Assembly: GCF_000377625.1 (NCBI RefSeq)
Contig: NZ_KB898335.1
Location: 28,892-92,891, forward strand
From: Prevotella veroralis DSM 19559 = JCM 6290
GTDB taxonomy: Bacteria; Bacteroidota; Bacteroidia; Bacteroidales; Bacteroidaceae
Direction: 5' to 3'
DNA length: 64,000 nucleotides
Shown: positions 38,678 through 46,388 of the stretch, one piece after another
Layout of the letters: each line of letters starts with the position of its first letter
How positions within the stretch are numbered: the first letter of the stretch is position 1
The notes under the pieces: model-generated
What the model saw: only the letters and a program-made list of their open reading frames with translations
Told to the model about the DNA's origin: nothing
Database searches by the model: none
Program-made: the position numbers and the translations under genes

Positions 38678-38767
38678 TTATACCATTTTGTTCAACAAGC
38701 CCATAGGAAAAGCACCCGAACCACAAGTAGGGTCAAGCACCTTGACGTTCTTAAGCCTCTCTACAAG
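38678..38767 (-). pseudogene. relic of an N6-adenine DNA methyltransferase (Eco57I-like)
   Basis: Between stop codons at 38768-38770 and 38678-38680 the minus strand reads LVERLKNVKVLDPTCGSGAF followed by PMGLLNKMV. The DPxxGSGAFPxG block is the S-adenosylmethionine-binding motif I of class I DNA methyltransferases of the Eco57I/type IIG kind. Only about 29 codons remain. A restriction-modification gene was probably lost here. Confidence 0.6.
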
Positions 38768-38818
38768 TTACATAATGGTGTATAACATCATCCCCTACCG
38801 CAATTTACGGAAACAGTA

Positions 38819-39649
38819 TTATACCAATGCACGCTTGAAGAAGAGCTGGCGATCCTTTAGTACAACGATGATAGAGACAACAAGTAACAAGAGAGTCTGT
38901 ATGCACTTACTGTCGGGATGGGTGGAGAAGATCTCATTAAAGTATCCTGCCGTAATATGGAATACGATTGCCACAAGGATGTTGCGGTTGGTTCTGTAAT
39001 AGAGCCAGTTCATCAAGATGACAAACGGAAATATGCTGGCTATAAAGTTCAGACTGTAAAGCCATCCCTCATGCACTACATTGGCATGATAGTAGCCCTT
39101 GATACCAGCAAGAGGGAAATGCCAAACAGCCCAGTAAGCAGCAAAAAGCATGGAAGTCTTGAAGAGATTCATCCGCGAACGTAGGCTGTCAGTGCCGTAG
39201 CCATGCCATGCAAGTTCTTCGAGTGTTGGGGCAAGGATAAGGAGAAACCATACAGGAAAGACGCCCGAGGTGAATGTGTAATGACCAGTGATAACGAATT
39301 GAGATGGGCTATAACTAAACAGAAGAGATATTGTCATAGCACAAAGAATACTTGCAGGCATCAGTAGGCAGGCTGTGAGATAATACTTCCACTTGCTGGG
39401 AGATAGGTTCAATATTCTACCGAAGTAATCCTTTCGCAGAGTCTGATTGCTAAAAACCAGCATAATGGTCAAGATCATTGGGAAACAAAGTCCTACCAGT
39501 CCCAGCAACGGTGCCGCCCATGTGCTTTGTGAATAAACCACATGATGACTTACATAGCTGGCTGCAAACCAAAAAGCCCAGGGGATAAGAGTAGCTAAGA
39601 GATAGAAGAGTGCCGTATGGCGATACTTGATGACGATGCTTTCTTTCAT
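38819..39649 (-). CDS. CPBP-family intramembrane metalloprotease (CAAX/Abi)
   Basis: This 276-residue protein has about seven membrane segments and the three CPBP motifs: EELAWHGYG with Glu 144/145 (the usual EExxxR Arg is replaced by Gly in EELAWHGYG), AVWHFPLA, and FHITAGYFNE with a His near the end. Such proteases process prenylated proteins in eukaryotes; in bacteria they are linked to bacteriocin immunity and envelope control. The atypical motif 1 leaves activity uncertain. It is monocistronic, converging on the methylase relic. Confidence 0.85.
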   Translation of the reverse strand: MKESIVIKYRHTALFYLLATLIPWAFWFAASYVSHHVVYSQSTWAAPLLGLVGLCFPMILTIMLVFSNQTLRKDYFGRILNLSPSKWKYYLTACLLMPASILCAMTISLLFSYSPSQFVITGHYTFTSGVFPVWFLLILAPTLEELAWHGYGTDSLRSRMNLFKTSMLFAAYWAVWHFPLAGIKGYYHANVVHEGWLYSLNFIASIFPFVILMNWLYYRTNRNILVAIVFHITAGYFNEIFSTHPDSKCIQTLLLLVVSIIVVLKDRQLFFKRALV

Positions 39650-39988
39650 ACTGTTTTAATTTTATATATACGTAATAATCCTGACAATCTGCCTAAGATC
39701 GCTGTAATTGCTATAATCCTTTTACTTCACCTGCAATGACTTATAATACGAGATAATGGGTGCAAAGGTAATACAAAAATTTATATAATAAATAGATAAG
39801 AATTGGATTATTAAAGAAGGGGTTTAGGATTAGAAGTGACGAAAGTATATATTGTCGAGCACGAAAGTACATTTCGTCAAATGCGGGGATATTACTTGCT
39901 TTTAAAGTTCAAAGGTTAATTTAAAGTTCAAAAGTCAATATTCCAAGCCTATACGGTTAGCGGAAAATTTTTATTTGATATAAATTTA

Positions 39989-40072
39989 TTTCTAACCTGT
40001 TCCCCGTAAATTTCTAACCGTATATAAATTTATCGCAAACAGGTTAGAAATTTACGGGGAACAGGTTAGAAA
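39989..40072. repeat. perfect 31-bp inverted repeat
   Basis: The sequence at 39989-40019 (starting TTTCTAACCTGTTCCCCG) is the exact reverse complement of 40042-40072, with a 22-bp spacer. The right arm covers tandem units 2 and part of 3. Confidence 0.93.
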
Positions 40073-40128
40073 TTTCACGCAAACAGTATATAAATTTCCG
40101 GCAAACCGTATCTAGGTTTTTGGCGAAC
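40019..40128 (+). repeat. five tandem 22-bp iteron-like units
   Basis: Five consecutive 22-bp units end in (G/C)(A/G)AAC-type sequence: 40019-40040 (CGTATATAAATTTATCGCAA..), 40041-40062 (AGGTTAGAAATTTACGGGGA..), 40063-40084 (AGGTTAGAAATTTCACGCAA..), 40085-40106 (AGTATATAAATTTCCGGCAA..) and 40107-40128 (CGTATCTAGGTTTTTGGCGA..). All end in AAC. The period is two helical turns, as for protein-binding iterons. Confidence 0.88.
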
Positions 40129-40247
40129 TATATCCCGGCTCAAATGCCCTTTAGCAAAGGTACATTCCATGCAAAACAATAGTACTTCTTGTGCGTGTAA
40201 AAACCATTTTATCAGTCGGTCTATCGTTTCTGCTAAGACAGACATAA

Positions 40248-40265
40248 AATTGTTCGCGAACAATT
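40248..40265. repeat. GTTCGCGAAC palindrome, copy 1
   Basis: AATTGTTCGCGAACAATT is a perfect 18-bp palindrome, preceded by CTAAGACAGACATAA. The same palindrome with a similar flank occurs at 55224-55241. Confidence 0.8.
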
Positions 40266-40874
40266 CGCAAAGAGTGAGAGTGTATCAATTTTGACACACC
40301 CTCTTGGGTTAAAAGAATAATAGTCATAATCATCAATGACTCATTTTTGTCCTCTCCCTCCGACACAGAAAAACTTTTCTTAATAATGCCTCAAAAATAT
40401 CAACAAAACTTTGAAAAAACATTACATATTTTCATACAAATTCTTAAAACAAAGACGAAAAACACACATAAAAAGCGAGTTTGCAACTAACAGAAAATCA
40501 ATTAGTTATAAAGTCGTACAAGAAAAGGTGCTTAATTGGACTTCAAAAGGGCGTTAGTTAGCTCTCAAAAGGGCATCTATTGCAAGTCAATTAGGCCTCT
40601 TTTAGAAGCAAAAAGACCATGTATCGAATTCAAGTTGAACGAAATAAGTTTACAATCCACGAGAAACAAGGGAACAAGTTGTTTGTAGTAGATGGAAAGG
40701 AAGAATGATAGATAAGAATAATATGTTTTTCAGCACTATGACCTTATACTTTACTCTTTCTATAGTAACATTTGATACTAATAAGTCATACAATACAGAT
40801 ATATAAAATCTTTATTCAAATTCCAATCAACTTTTAACAGAAAATTAAATTAAGAATAAATTTATTCATAAATA

Positions 40875-40906
40875 TTTGCTCTTATCAAATTTTATACTTA
40901 ACTTTG
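40875..40906 (+). promoter_or_regulatory. promoter of the fimbrillin-like operon
   Basis: TTTG (40875-40878) and TAACTTTG (40899-40906) are spaced by 20 bp. The first start codon is at 41099, leaving a leader of about 185 nt that could hold a regulatory structure. Confidence 0.7.
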
Positions 40907-41098
40907 CAAAAATTTGAAGACTCCATTCGTTTATAGTACTAAGAAGCAGAATGGCTACCATATTATATTATAGAGGGAAAGTATAATTCATTATGCTTTT
41001 GCATTTCTACAAATATTAAAGATACTAATTCTAAAAAGAAATAACGAAACTTTCAGGATTTAAAAATAAGACATATAAATTTTACGACTAAAAAAAGT

Positions 41099-41326
41099 AT
41101 GAAAGAGATTGAAAAGAAGGGAAAAACTTATGTACAGCCTTTAGTTGTACTTGTAAGAACGAACACAGAAAATCAACTTTTGGCAGGAAGTGTTCAGGGA
41201 GATCATGAATCAGCAGGTAATGACGAATCTTATGCAAAGCAATATAGCTGGGACATACAAGAGGTTGACAATAATGATTGGAAAAATAATTTAGAAGACA
41301 AAAAGAAAAAGAGTTATTATGAATAA
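41099..41326 (+). CDS. small leader-like protein with QLLAGS motif
   Basis: This 75-residue protein reads MKEIEKKGKTYVQPLVVLVR, then TENQLLAGSVQGDHESAGND and a polar, Lys-rich tail. The layout (short conserved head with YxxP, then a LLAGS box, then a variable polar tail) recurs in small Bacteroidota proteins and resembles a double-glycine-type or sorting leader; function is unknown. There is no classical signal peptide. It overlaps the next gene by 8 bp (ATGAATAA), so the two are translationally coupled. Confidence 0.72.
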   Translation: MKEIEKKGKTYVQPLVVLVRTNTENQLLAGSVQGDHESAGNDESYAKQYSWDIQEVDNNDWKNNLEDKKKKSYYE

Positions 41327-42953
41327 GAGTATATTATTTTTGGGGGGCAGTTTGTTTGTTGCCAGCTTATTTACCAGTTGTTCTTCAGAGAGCACTGACA
41401 ATAACAATTATGGAAATGAGGAGGAAATTAAACACATAGCAGTTTTTTCCGCAGAAGATGTAGTTTCTTCTGAAAAGTCAGCTACAACACGTACGACAGG
41501 TATATATAACGGAAACGCTATTGATTTCTATTGGACGCAGAATGACAAGCTTTGGATTCACGATGGTTCAAACCTTTTCAAGAATACCAAAGATAACATC
41601 AAAGCTCCTAAGGCGGCTTCTGCAAAATTCTACTATGACCAATTATTTACTGCAGCTTCTTATCCTGTTCGTTTTACAGGTACAAATGCTACAGTTGGTG
41701 ACAAGGTGACTATTCCTGCTGACCAAACTCAAAGTCAACCGAACGACGCTTCACATATTGGTAAAGATGGTGATTGCGGTACAGCTACCGCTAAATTGCA
41801 AGGTGGTATCTATAAGTTCAGCTTAGCACACAAAGCAGCTTATATTACTTTCACTCCATGGTATGGAAAAGAAGAACTGGCTTCAACAGTTTCTGTAAGA
41901 GCTATCAAACTGACTATTGATGCAGCTTCAAACGCAGGTAAGAACATTGCAGGTACATTTAAATTCGACGATAACGGCTTGGGAGATTTAGCTTCTGGTG
42001 GTTCTAAAAGCATTACCCTTACGCTTACAAATGGAATCCCTATACCTAAAGCAGCAAATTACTCAAAGAATGCAGCTTTCATGGTTGTAAACCCTGGAAC
42101 CTATAGCAAGGTAACTATAGAGTATTCTTTGGAGGACACAAAAACAGGTGTAAAAGGAATTGTGAGTCAAACTTATCCAACTATGACATTCAATGCTGGT
42201 AAGAATCGTCCTATTGGCAAAAACGAATTAGCTATAAATAATTATAAGCCAAACTATTATCAATGGGATGCAGGAAAGCCTTATTGGGACAAGTATCCAG
42301 GTGAAATCCCTGTAGTTGATGGTGAAAGAAAGGTTTATACACCAAGTGCTGGTAACGACAGGTATATGAATAGTAATCCAAATGCATTTAATGCCAATAA
42401 TATCTGTTCATCAGCTCCAAATGTTAATGAGGCTACACTTTATTCTTTCTTTGGCAACTGCCACTGGGATGAAAATATTGTGTGGACCATGAATAAACAT
42501 TTGTATAAGGGTGGTATGTGGATTCTTAAGTTAAATAAGATATCAGTAAATGGTTATACATTTACACATCCAGTTACAAACATCCATACATGGAGCAATA
42601 ACTATATTCCAAGCAGTAGCAATACCTACTGGAACAATTGGTCAGAAGGTGATGGTTCTGGTGCAACTGCAGGTGATTGGACAACTGATGTTAAGTATAA
42701 TGGGAAACCTACTGATGCTGACAACTACTTCTTCCTTCCTGCAATGGGATATCTGAAAGAAGACGGAACGTTAAGGTTAGGTGACCAAGATAAATATGGA
42801 TATTATGGAGCATATTGGACCTCCAACGCTGTAGTTGTTGGAGGTCCACAAGCTTTGGCATTCCACTTCAACAACAAGAAGGTTGGTGTCAATATTGATC
42901 TACGCAGTTGGGCTTACCCTGTCTTCGATGCAAATACCTACCAATTGAAATAA
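41319..42953 (+). CDS. fimbrillin-like surface lipoprotein
   Basis: The 544-residue product is a lipoprotein (LFTSC, Cys 21, followed by SSESTDNNN). Residues about 40-305 resemble the fimbrillin/Mfa-like family (TRTTGIYNGNAIDFYWTQND, KFSLAHKAAYITFTP, MVVNPGTYSKVTIEYS, TFNAGKNRPI). The C-terminal 230 residues are aromatic- and Gly-rich and include FFLPAMGYLKEDGTLRLGDQ and YGAYWTSNAVV, as in proteins with an FISUMP/DUF1566-like tip domain. It may be a fimbrial tip or surface adhesin; the ligand is unknown. It ends with a strong terminator. Confidence 0.82.
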   Translation: MNKSILFLGGSLFVASLFTSCSSESTDNNNYGNEEEIKHIAVFSAEDVVSSEKSATTRTTGIYNGNAIDFYWTQNDKLWIHDGSNLFKNTKDNIKAPKAASAKFYYDQLFTAASYPVRFTGTNATVGDKVTIPADQTQSQPNDASHIGKDGDCGTATAKLQGGIYKFSLAHKAAYITFTPWYGKEELASTVSVRAIKLTIDAASNAGKNIAGTFKFDDNGLGDLASGGSKSITLTLTNGIPIPKAANYSKNAAFMVVNPGTYSKVTIEYSLEDTKTGVKGIVSQTYPTMTFNAGKNRPIGKNELAINNYKPNYYQWDAGKPYWDKYPGEIPVVDGERKVYTPSAGNDRYMNSNPNAFNANNICSSAPNVNEATLYSFFGNCHWDENIVWTMNKHLYKGGMWILKLNKISVNGYTFTHPVTNIHTWSNNYIPSSSNTYWNNWSEGDGSGATAGDWTTDVKYNGKPTDADNYFFLPAMGYLKEDGTLRLGDQDKYGYYGAYWTSNAVVVGGPQALAFHFNNKKVGVNIDLRSWAYPVFDANTYQLK

Positions 42954-43067
42954 GAAATTTCTTTCTTCCTATACAAGGAATGAGGATTTAAATTATCAGG
43001 AGAGAGTGTGTCAAAATGCAAATACCATTTTGATAATCTTACAGGTTGAAACAATCCAATAAAAAAT

Positions 43068-43113
43068 GACCATTTCTGTACTCAATTTTGAGTAAAGAAA
43101 TGGTCTTTTCTTT
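43068..43113 (+). terminator. Rho-independent terminator of the fimbrillin-like operon
   Basis: GACCATTTCT (43068-43077) pairs with AGAAATGGTC (43096-43105), with TACTCAA/TTGAGTA pairing inside, followed by TTTTCTTT. Confidence 0.9.
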
Positions 43114-43229
43114 GCCTTTAGAAGAATCCTACTTATAGATTGAAAGTTGTCAAGTTATTAATTTATATTTTGGCACACCCTCACAATTTTTGCTTGTCTT
43201 ATAGCATGAGATGTTGCCCTGTGGAGGCT

Positions 43230-43435
43230 CGCCAGCGAATGCGTATTCCGTCGCTGCGCTCACCGTATCTACGCGCTGGCGGATGCGTATATAGCTACCC
43301 GTAGATACGTATTGCGTCGCCGCTATATACGCATCTGTCAGCAACGCTCACCGCATCTGTCGGCAAGGGAATACGTATTCGCCAGCAGTTAGATACGCAT
43401 TCAGCAGAGACGCAATACGCATTCGGCAGGGGTTG
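43230..43435. repeat. cluster of nested GC-rich palindromes with ATACGCATTC-type units
   Basis: Repeated variants of (A/G)ATACG(C/T)ATTCNGC(A/C)G run in both orientations. One pair is a perfect 14-bp inverted repeat: GATGCGTATATAGC (43282-43295) and GCTATATACGCATC (43322-43335). GCGAATGCGTATTCC near 43235 and GGGAATACGTATTCGCCAGC near 43367 are near inverted copies. The block is distinctly more GC-rich than its surroundings. Confidence 0.7.
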
Positions 43436-43554
43436 GATAAGACGATCTGTACAAGATTTGATATCAAAAAGTATCGCTCATACGATGGAAAACTAAAAGG
43501 GAAATTGTACCTTTGCTGGTGCAATCTTTATTAATAACAAACATAAACAAAGTT

Positions 43555-43902
43555 ATGAGACATTTACTTTCTATCCTTCTCATTGCGGTAACTCTAATTG
43601 GAACCAGCAGCTTCACGTATGAAACAACTTCTACCACCAACACTGAATCTATCAGCATACAGAAACAAAAGAAGCATAGTGGAAGAAAAACTCACAAACG
43701 TTCGAAGACACGTAAGAATAGAACTCGTAAGAATCGATCAACTCGCTCAGCCAATGTAGGGCAGACAGTGTATATCACTCCAACGGGTTCTTGTTACCAT
43801 TCTACGCCATCATGTCCGGCATTATGGCGCGGAAACTACTCCCGCATATCTTTAAGTTCCGCACGAAGCGAGGGCTATCGTTCTTGCTCAAGATGCTATT
43901 AA
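43555..43902 (+). CDS. small secreted basic protein with Cys-rich C-terminal domain
   Basis: From Met 43555 the protein has 115 residues: a signal peptide (MRHLLSILLIAVTLIGTSSF), a very basic Lys/Arg/Thr linker (about residues 42-68), and a compact C-terminal domain (VYITPTGSCYHSTPSCPALW ... GYRSCSRCY). That TVYxTxxGxxYHxxxCxxL...GYxxCxxC pattern is a small zinc-ribbon-like module also found at the ends of some nucleases; Cys and His are placed to bind metal. Its role is unknown. The TTG 42 bp upstream lies in the TACCTTTG promoter element, supporting this start. Confidence 0.75.
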   Translation: MRHLLSILLIAVTLIGTSSFTYETTSTTNTESISIQKQKKHSGRKTHKRSKTRKNRTRKNRSTRSANVGQTVYITPTGSCYHSTPSCPALWRGNYSRISLSSARSEGYRSCSRCY

Positions 43903-43956
43903 TATGAAGATATCGGATTCAAATTAACGGATGGCTAATTTCAAAATAATATAATT

Positions 43957-44448
43957 ATGGCATACTGTAAAAACTGCGGTTCTCCGCTTAACGAAGGTTC
44001 TGAATTTTGTTCTCAATGTGGAACTCCGCAACATCAAGACGATAACGAGAGTTATACGGAGCAATCACGTAAGGATAAGCTATTCAACGTTCCTAAAAAG
44101 GCTTGGCGCATTATTATTCCCGTGGCAGTTCTTCTGTTGTTATGTTTTACGAATCCAAGTAAGACTAAACATGTTGAGGCTATTCACATGGAATTAATGA
44201 AGGCCTTAGAACAACAAGGTGGTAGCGAAGCGACGGTATATGCGTCTTTGGGCGCAGGTATCATAGATAAGGTGCTCGTTTCGAAGTTAGATGTAAGCAA
44301 TTATTTTATTTTCAGCGTAGGTTCCTTACAAAATGGAACGAAAAGCAAGGTAGTTTCGTTCGGTATTTTAGGACATGTCTTTACATCTGGGATCGATAAG
44401 GACGCATTTAGCGATTTGAAGAAGAAAAACAAGACTCTCGGTCTTTAA
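43957..44448 (+). CDS. zinc-ribbon membrane protein, DUF4359-like
   Basis: The 163-residue protein starts with a zinc ribbon (YCKNCGSPLNEGSEFCSQCG, residues 3-22), a charged linker, one membrane segment (IIIPVAVLLLLCF, about 52-64) and an extracytoplasmic domain (about 70-163: NYFIFSVGSLQNGTKSKVVS, then FGILGHVFTS) resembling DUF4359, a family of unknown function. The cytoplasmic ribbon and outside domain suggest a sensor or assembly factor, which is inference. It begins 54 bp after the basic secreted protein and ends 14 bp before the YiiX-like gene; the three may be cotranscribed. Confidence 0.82.
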   Translation: MAYCKNCGSPLNEGSEFCSQCGTPQHQDDNESYTEQSRKDKLFNVPKKAWRIIIPVAVLLLLCFTNPSKTKHVEAIHMELMKALEQQGGSEATVYASLGAGIIDKVLVSKLDVSNYFIFSVGSLQNGTKSKVVSFGILGHVFTSGIDKDAFSDLKKKNKTLGL

Positions 44449-44462
44449 CAATTCTTTGACAG

Positions 44463-45068
44463 ATGAAATATAGACTGTTTGCAGCATTGTCTGCCACAGT
44501 TTTCTTGTTCACCTCTTGTTATAGGCAGCAAAGAACGAATCATCTTGCTGCCTATATTGATACATTGTCGTTGCGTAATGGCGACCTTATTTTCAGAGAG
44601 GGGAAAAGTGCTGAAAGCGCATTAGTAAAAGCAATAGACAGTAATAGCTTTTCTCACGTAGGCTTACTATTTAAAACAAAGAATGGTTGGAACGTTGTGC
44701 ACGCTGTTCCCGGAGAATCTGATAATAACGTAGACATCGTGAAGTCGGAACCCCTCGGCGTGTTTCTTCAACCCGATAGATGTGTAAAGGCAAAAGTCGT
44801 CCATTCGCATTGTGATGCTAGTATTGCAGAAAAAGCGGTGCAATACGCTTTACATAAAAGAAACTTTCCTTTCGATGATAATTTCGATATGGCTGACACA
44901 ACAAAGTTTTATTGCACGGAATTAGCCTGGCGTGCTTATCTTTCTGCCGGAGTTGATATATCGGAAGGGCGAAGACACAATATTAAAGTATTAGGGTTTC
45001 GGAAAATGTGCCTGCTGCCTTCGGATATTATGATAGAAAATACCATAAAAGGCATCAACTTTAAATAG
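44463..45068 (+). CDS. YiiX/YebB-like NlpC/P60-type cysteine hydrolase lipoprotein
   Basis: This 201-residue lipoprotein (LFTSC, Cys 19) belongs to the permuted papain-like YiiX/YebB group. The catalytic His 65 lies in FSHVGLL and the catalytic Cys 151 in KFYCTELAWRAY, with LRNGDLIFREGKS before them as in the family. Members act on peptide or lipid-amide bonds in the envelope, often peptidoglycan-related; the substrate here is unknown. It is 14 bp after the DUF4359-like gene. Confidence 0.87.
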   Translation: MKYRLFAALSATVFLFTSCYRQQRTNHLAAYIDTLSLRNGDLIFREGKSAESALVKAIDSNSFSHVGLLFKTKNGWNVVHAVPGESDNNVDIVKSEPLGVFLQPDRCVKAKVVHSHCDASIAEKAVQYALHKRNFPFDDNFDMADTTKFYCTELAWRAYLSAGVDISEGRRHNIKVLGFRKMCLLPSDIMIENTIKGINFK

Positions 45069-45342
45069 TTTGCATTATCGAACACAACATACATAAGGGG
45101 CATCTTTATATATAAGGGGCATCTTTAACTTTAGCAGAAAGCCTTACATTAAACAGTAGTAATCATAATTTTGAATTATGAACTTTGAACTTTGAATTTT
45201 GAATTAAAGAAAAGCCTCTCCTAACTCGCTCCCATTAGCCACTCCGCTCCTAAAAAATCTGCAAATTATACCCATGTAAGCAATGTTTCTGATAAAAATT
45301 ACCTATCTTTGCAGGGATAATAACCAATTAGTGGTATAATAC

Positions 45343-46383
45343 ATGGAGTTTTCAGCGAAACAGATAGCGCAATTCATACAAGGACGTGTTGATGGTGACG
45401 AGAATAAAACCATCCATACTTTCGCCAAGATAGAGGACGGAAAAGAGGGAGCAATCTCTTTTCTTGCTAATCCGAAATACACACATTATTTATATAATAC
45501 GGCTTCGTCGATTGTTCTCGTTGATGAGGACATTCAGTTGGAGAAGCCTGTTAAAGCCACATTGATACGTGTTAAGAATGCACGTGATTGTGTTGCGAAG
45601 TTGTTGCAGTTATATGAGAGCATGAAACCTAAGCGTCAGGGCATTGACAGCTTGGCTTTCGTTTCACCCAAGGCGACCATCGGTAAGGATGTTTATATTG
45701 GTGCCTTTGCATACGTAGGGGACGGTGTGACGGTTGGAGATGGCTGTCAGATTTATCCTCATGCAACGATAATGGAAGGCGTAGAGATGGGTAAGAACTG
45801 TATTATCTATCCTAATGCTAGCATTTACCAAGGCTGTAAGTTGGGTGATAGGGTTATCCTCCATTCTGGCGCAGTGGTGGGTGCTGATGGTTTCGGATTC
45901 GCTCCTAACGCTGAAACAAATAGTTATGACAAGATACCACAGATAGGTATTGTGACCTTAGAGGACGATGTTGAGATTGGAGCAAACACTTGTGTGGACC
46001 GCTCAACAATGGGTAGCACCTATGTTCGTAAGGGTGTTAAACTGGATAACCTCGTGCAGATTGCACACAACACAGACATTGGCGAGAACACAGTCATGTC
46101 TGCCCAAGTGGGTATCGCAGGCTCTACAAAGGTGGGGCAGTGGTGCATGTTCGGTGGACAAGTAGGCATTGCAGGGCATATAGAGATAGGTGATAAGGTT
46201 TTCCTAGGCGCACAATCAGGTGTACCTGGAAGTTTGAAGGCTAATCAACAACTGATTGGTACACCTCCAATGGAGCAACGCTCTTACTTTAAGTCGCAAG
46301 CCATCTTCCGCAGACTGCCTGAGATGTACAAGCAACTAAGCGACTTGCAGAAAGAAATAGACCAATTGAAAAAGAACAGATAA
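45343..46383 (+). CDS. lpxD: UDP-3-O-acylglucosamine N-acyltransferase
   Basis: LpxD adds the N-linked acyl chain to UDP-3-O-acylglucosamine, the third step of lipid A synthesis. The 346-residue protein has an N-terminal uridine-binding domain (residues 1-100; [16 protein letters not shown]), a left-handed beta helix of hexapeptide repeats (105-310; [39 protein letters not shown] with the catalytic His) and a C-terminal helix. It heads the tight run lpxD - lpxC/fabZ - lpxA - miaA. A TATCTTTG -7-like element is at 45304-45311. Confidence 0.97.
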   Translation: MEFSAKQIAQFIQGRVDGDENKTIHTFAKIEDGKEGAISFLANPKYTHYLYNTASSIVLVDEDIQLEKPVKATLIRVKNARDCVAKLLQLYESMKPKRQGIDSLAFVSPKATIGKDVYIGAFAYVGDGVTVGDGCQIYPHATIMEGVEMGKNCIIYPNASIYQGCKLGDRVILHSGAVVGADGFGFAPNAETNSYDKIPQIGIVTLEDDVEIGANTCVDRSTMGSTYVRKGVKLDNLVQIAHNTDIGENTVMSAQVGIAGSTKVGQWCMFGGQVGIAGHIEIGDKVFLGAQSGVPGSLKANQQLIGTPPMEQRSYFKSQAIFRRLPEMYKQLSDLQKEIDQLKKNR

Positions 46384-46388
46384 CATTC

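Larger units (their letters stand above)
38366..38818. other. intergenic region with repeat copy 4 and a methylase relic
   Basis: The gap holds the TGACAGC element (38377-38461), an AT-rich repeat with GATTAGGTAGAGTTAAC (38525-38541) inverted relative to other clusters, and a DNA-methyltransferase motif fragment on the minus strand (38678-38767). No intact gene is present. Confidence 0.55.
39650..41098. other. 1.4-kb non-coding region with iteron-like repeats and several palindromes
   Basis: No credible coding frame is visible. From left to right it holds CACGAAAGTACATTTCGT (39860-39877), the 31-bp perfect inverted repeat and 22-bp tandem units (39989-40128), the palindrome AATTGTTCGCGAACAATT (40248-40265), a stem GAGAGTGTATC/GACACACCCTC (about 40274-40306), an AAAAGGGC-rich hairpin region with CAATTAGGCCTCTTTTAGAA (40540-40620), and the promoter of the next operon (40875-40906). 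Confidence 0.7.
42954..43554. other. intergenic region with terminator, GC-rich palindrome cluster and promoter
   Basis: The gap contains a terminator (43068-43113), a cluster of GC-rich palindromic motifs (43230-43435) and a -7-like TACCTTTG (43508-43515) for the next gene. No credible coding frame is present. Confidence 0.6.

Noticed and set aside
40019..40128. Possible CRISPR array at the 22-bp units
   Set aside because: Units abut each other without spacers and are degenerate.
43150..43344. Minus-strand frame in the GC-rich palindromes
   Set aside because: Lies in nested repeats and lacks coding character.
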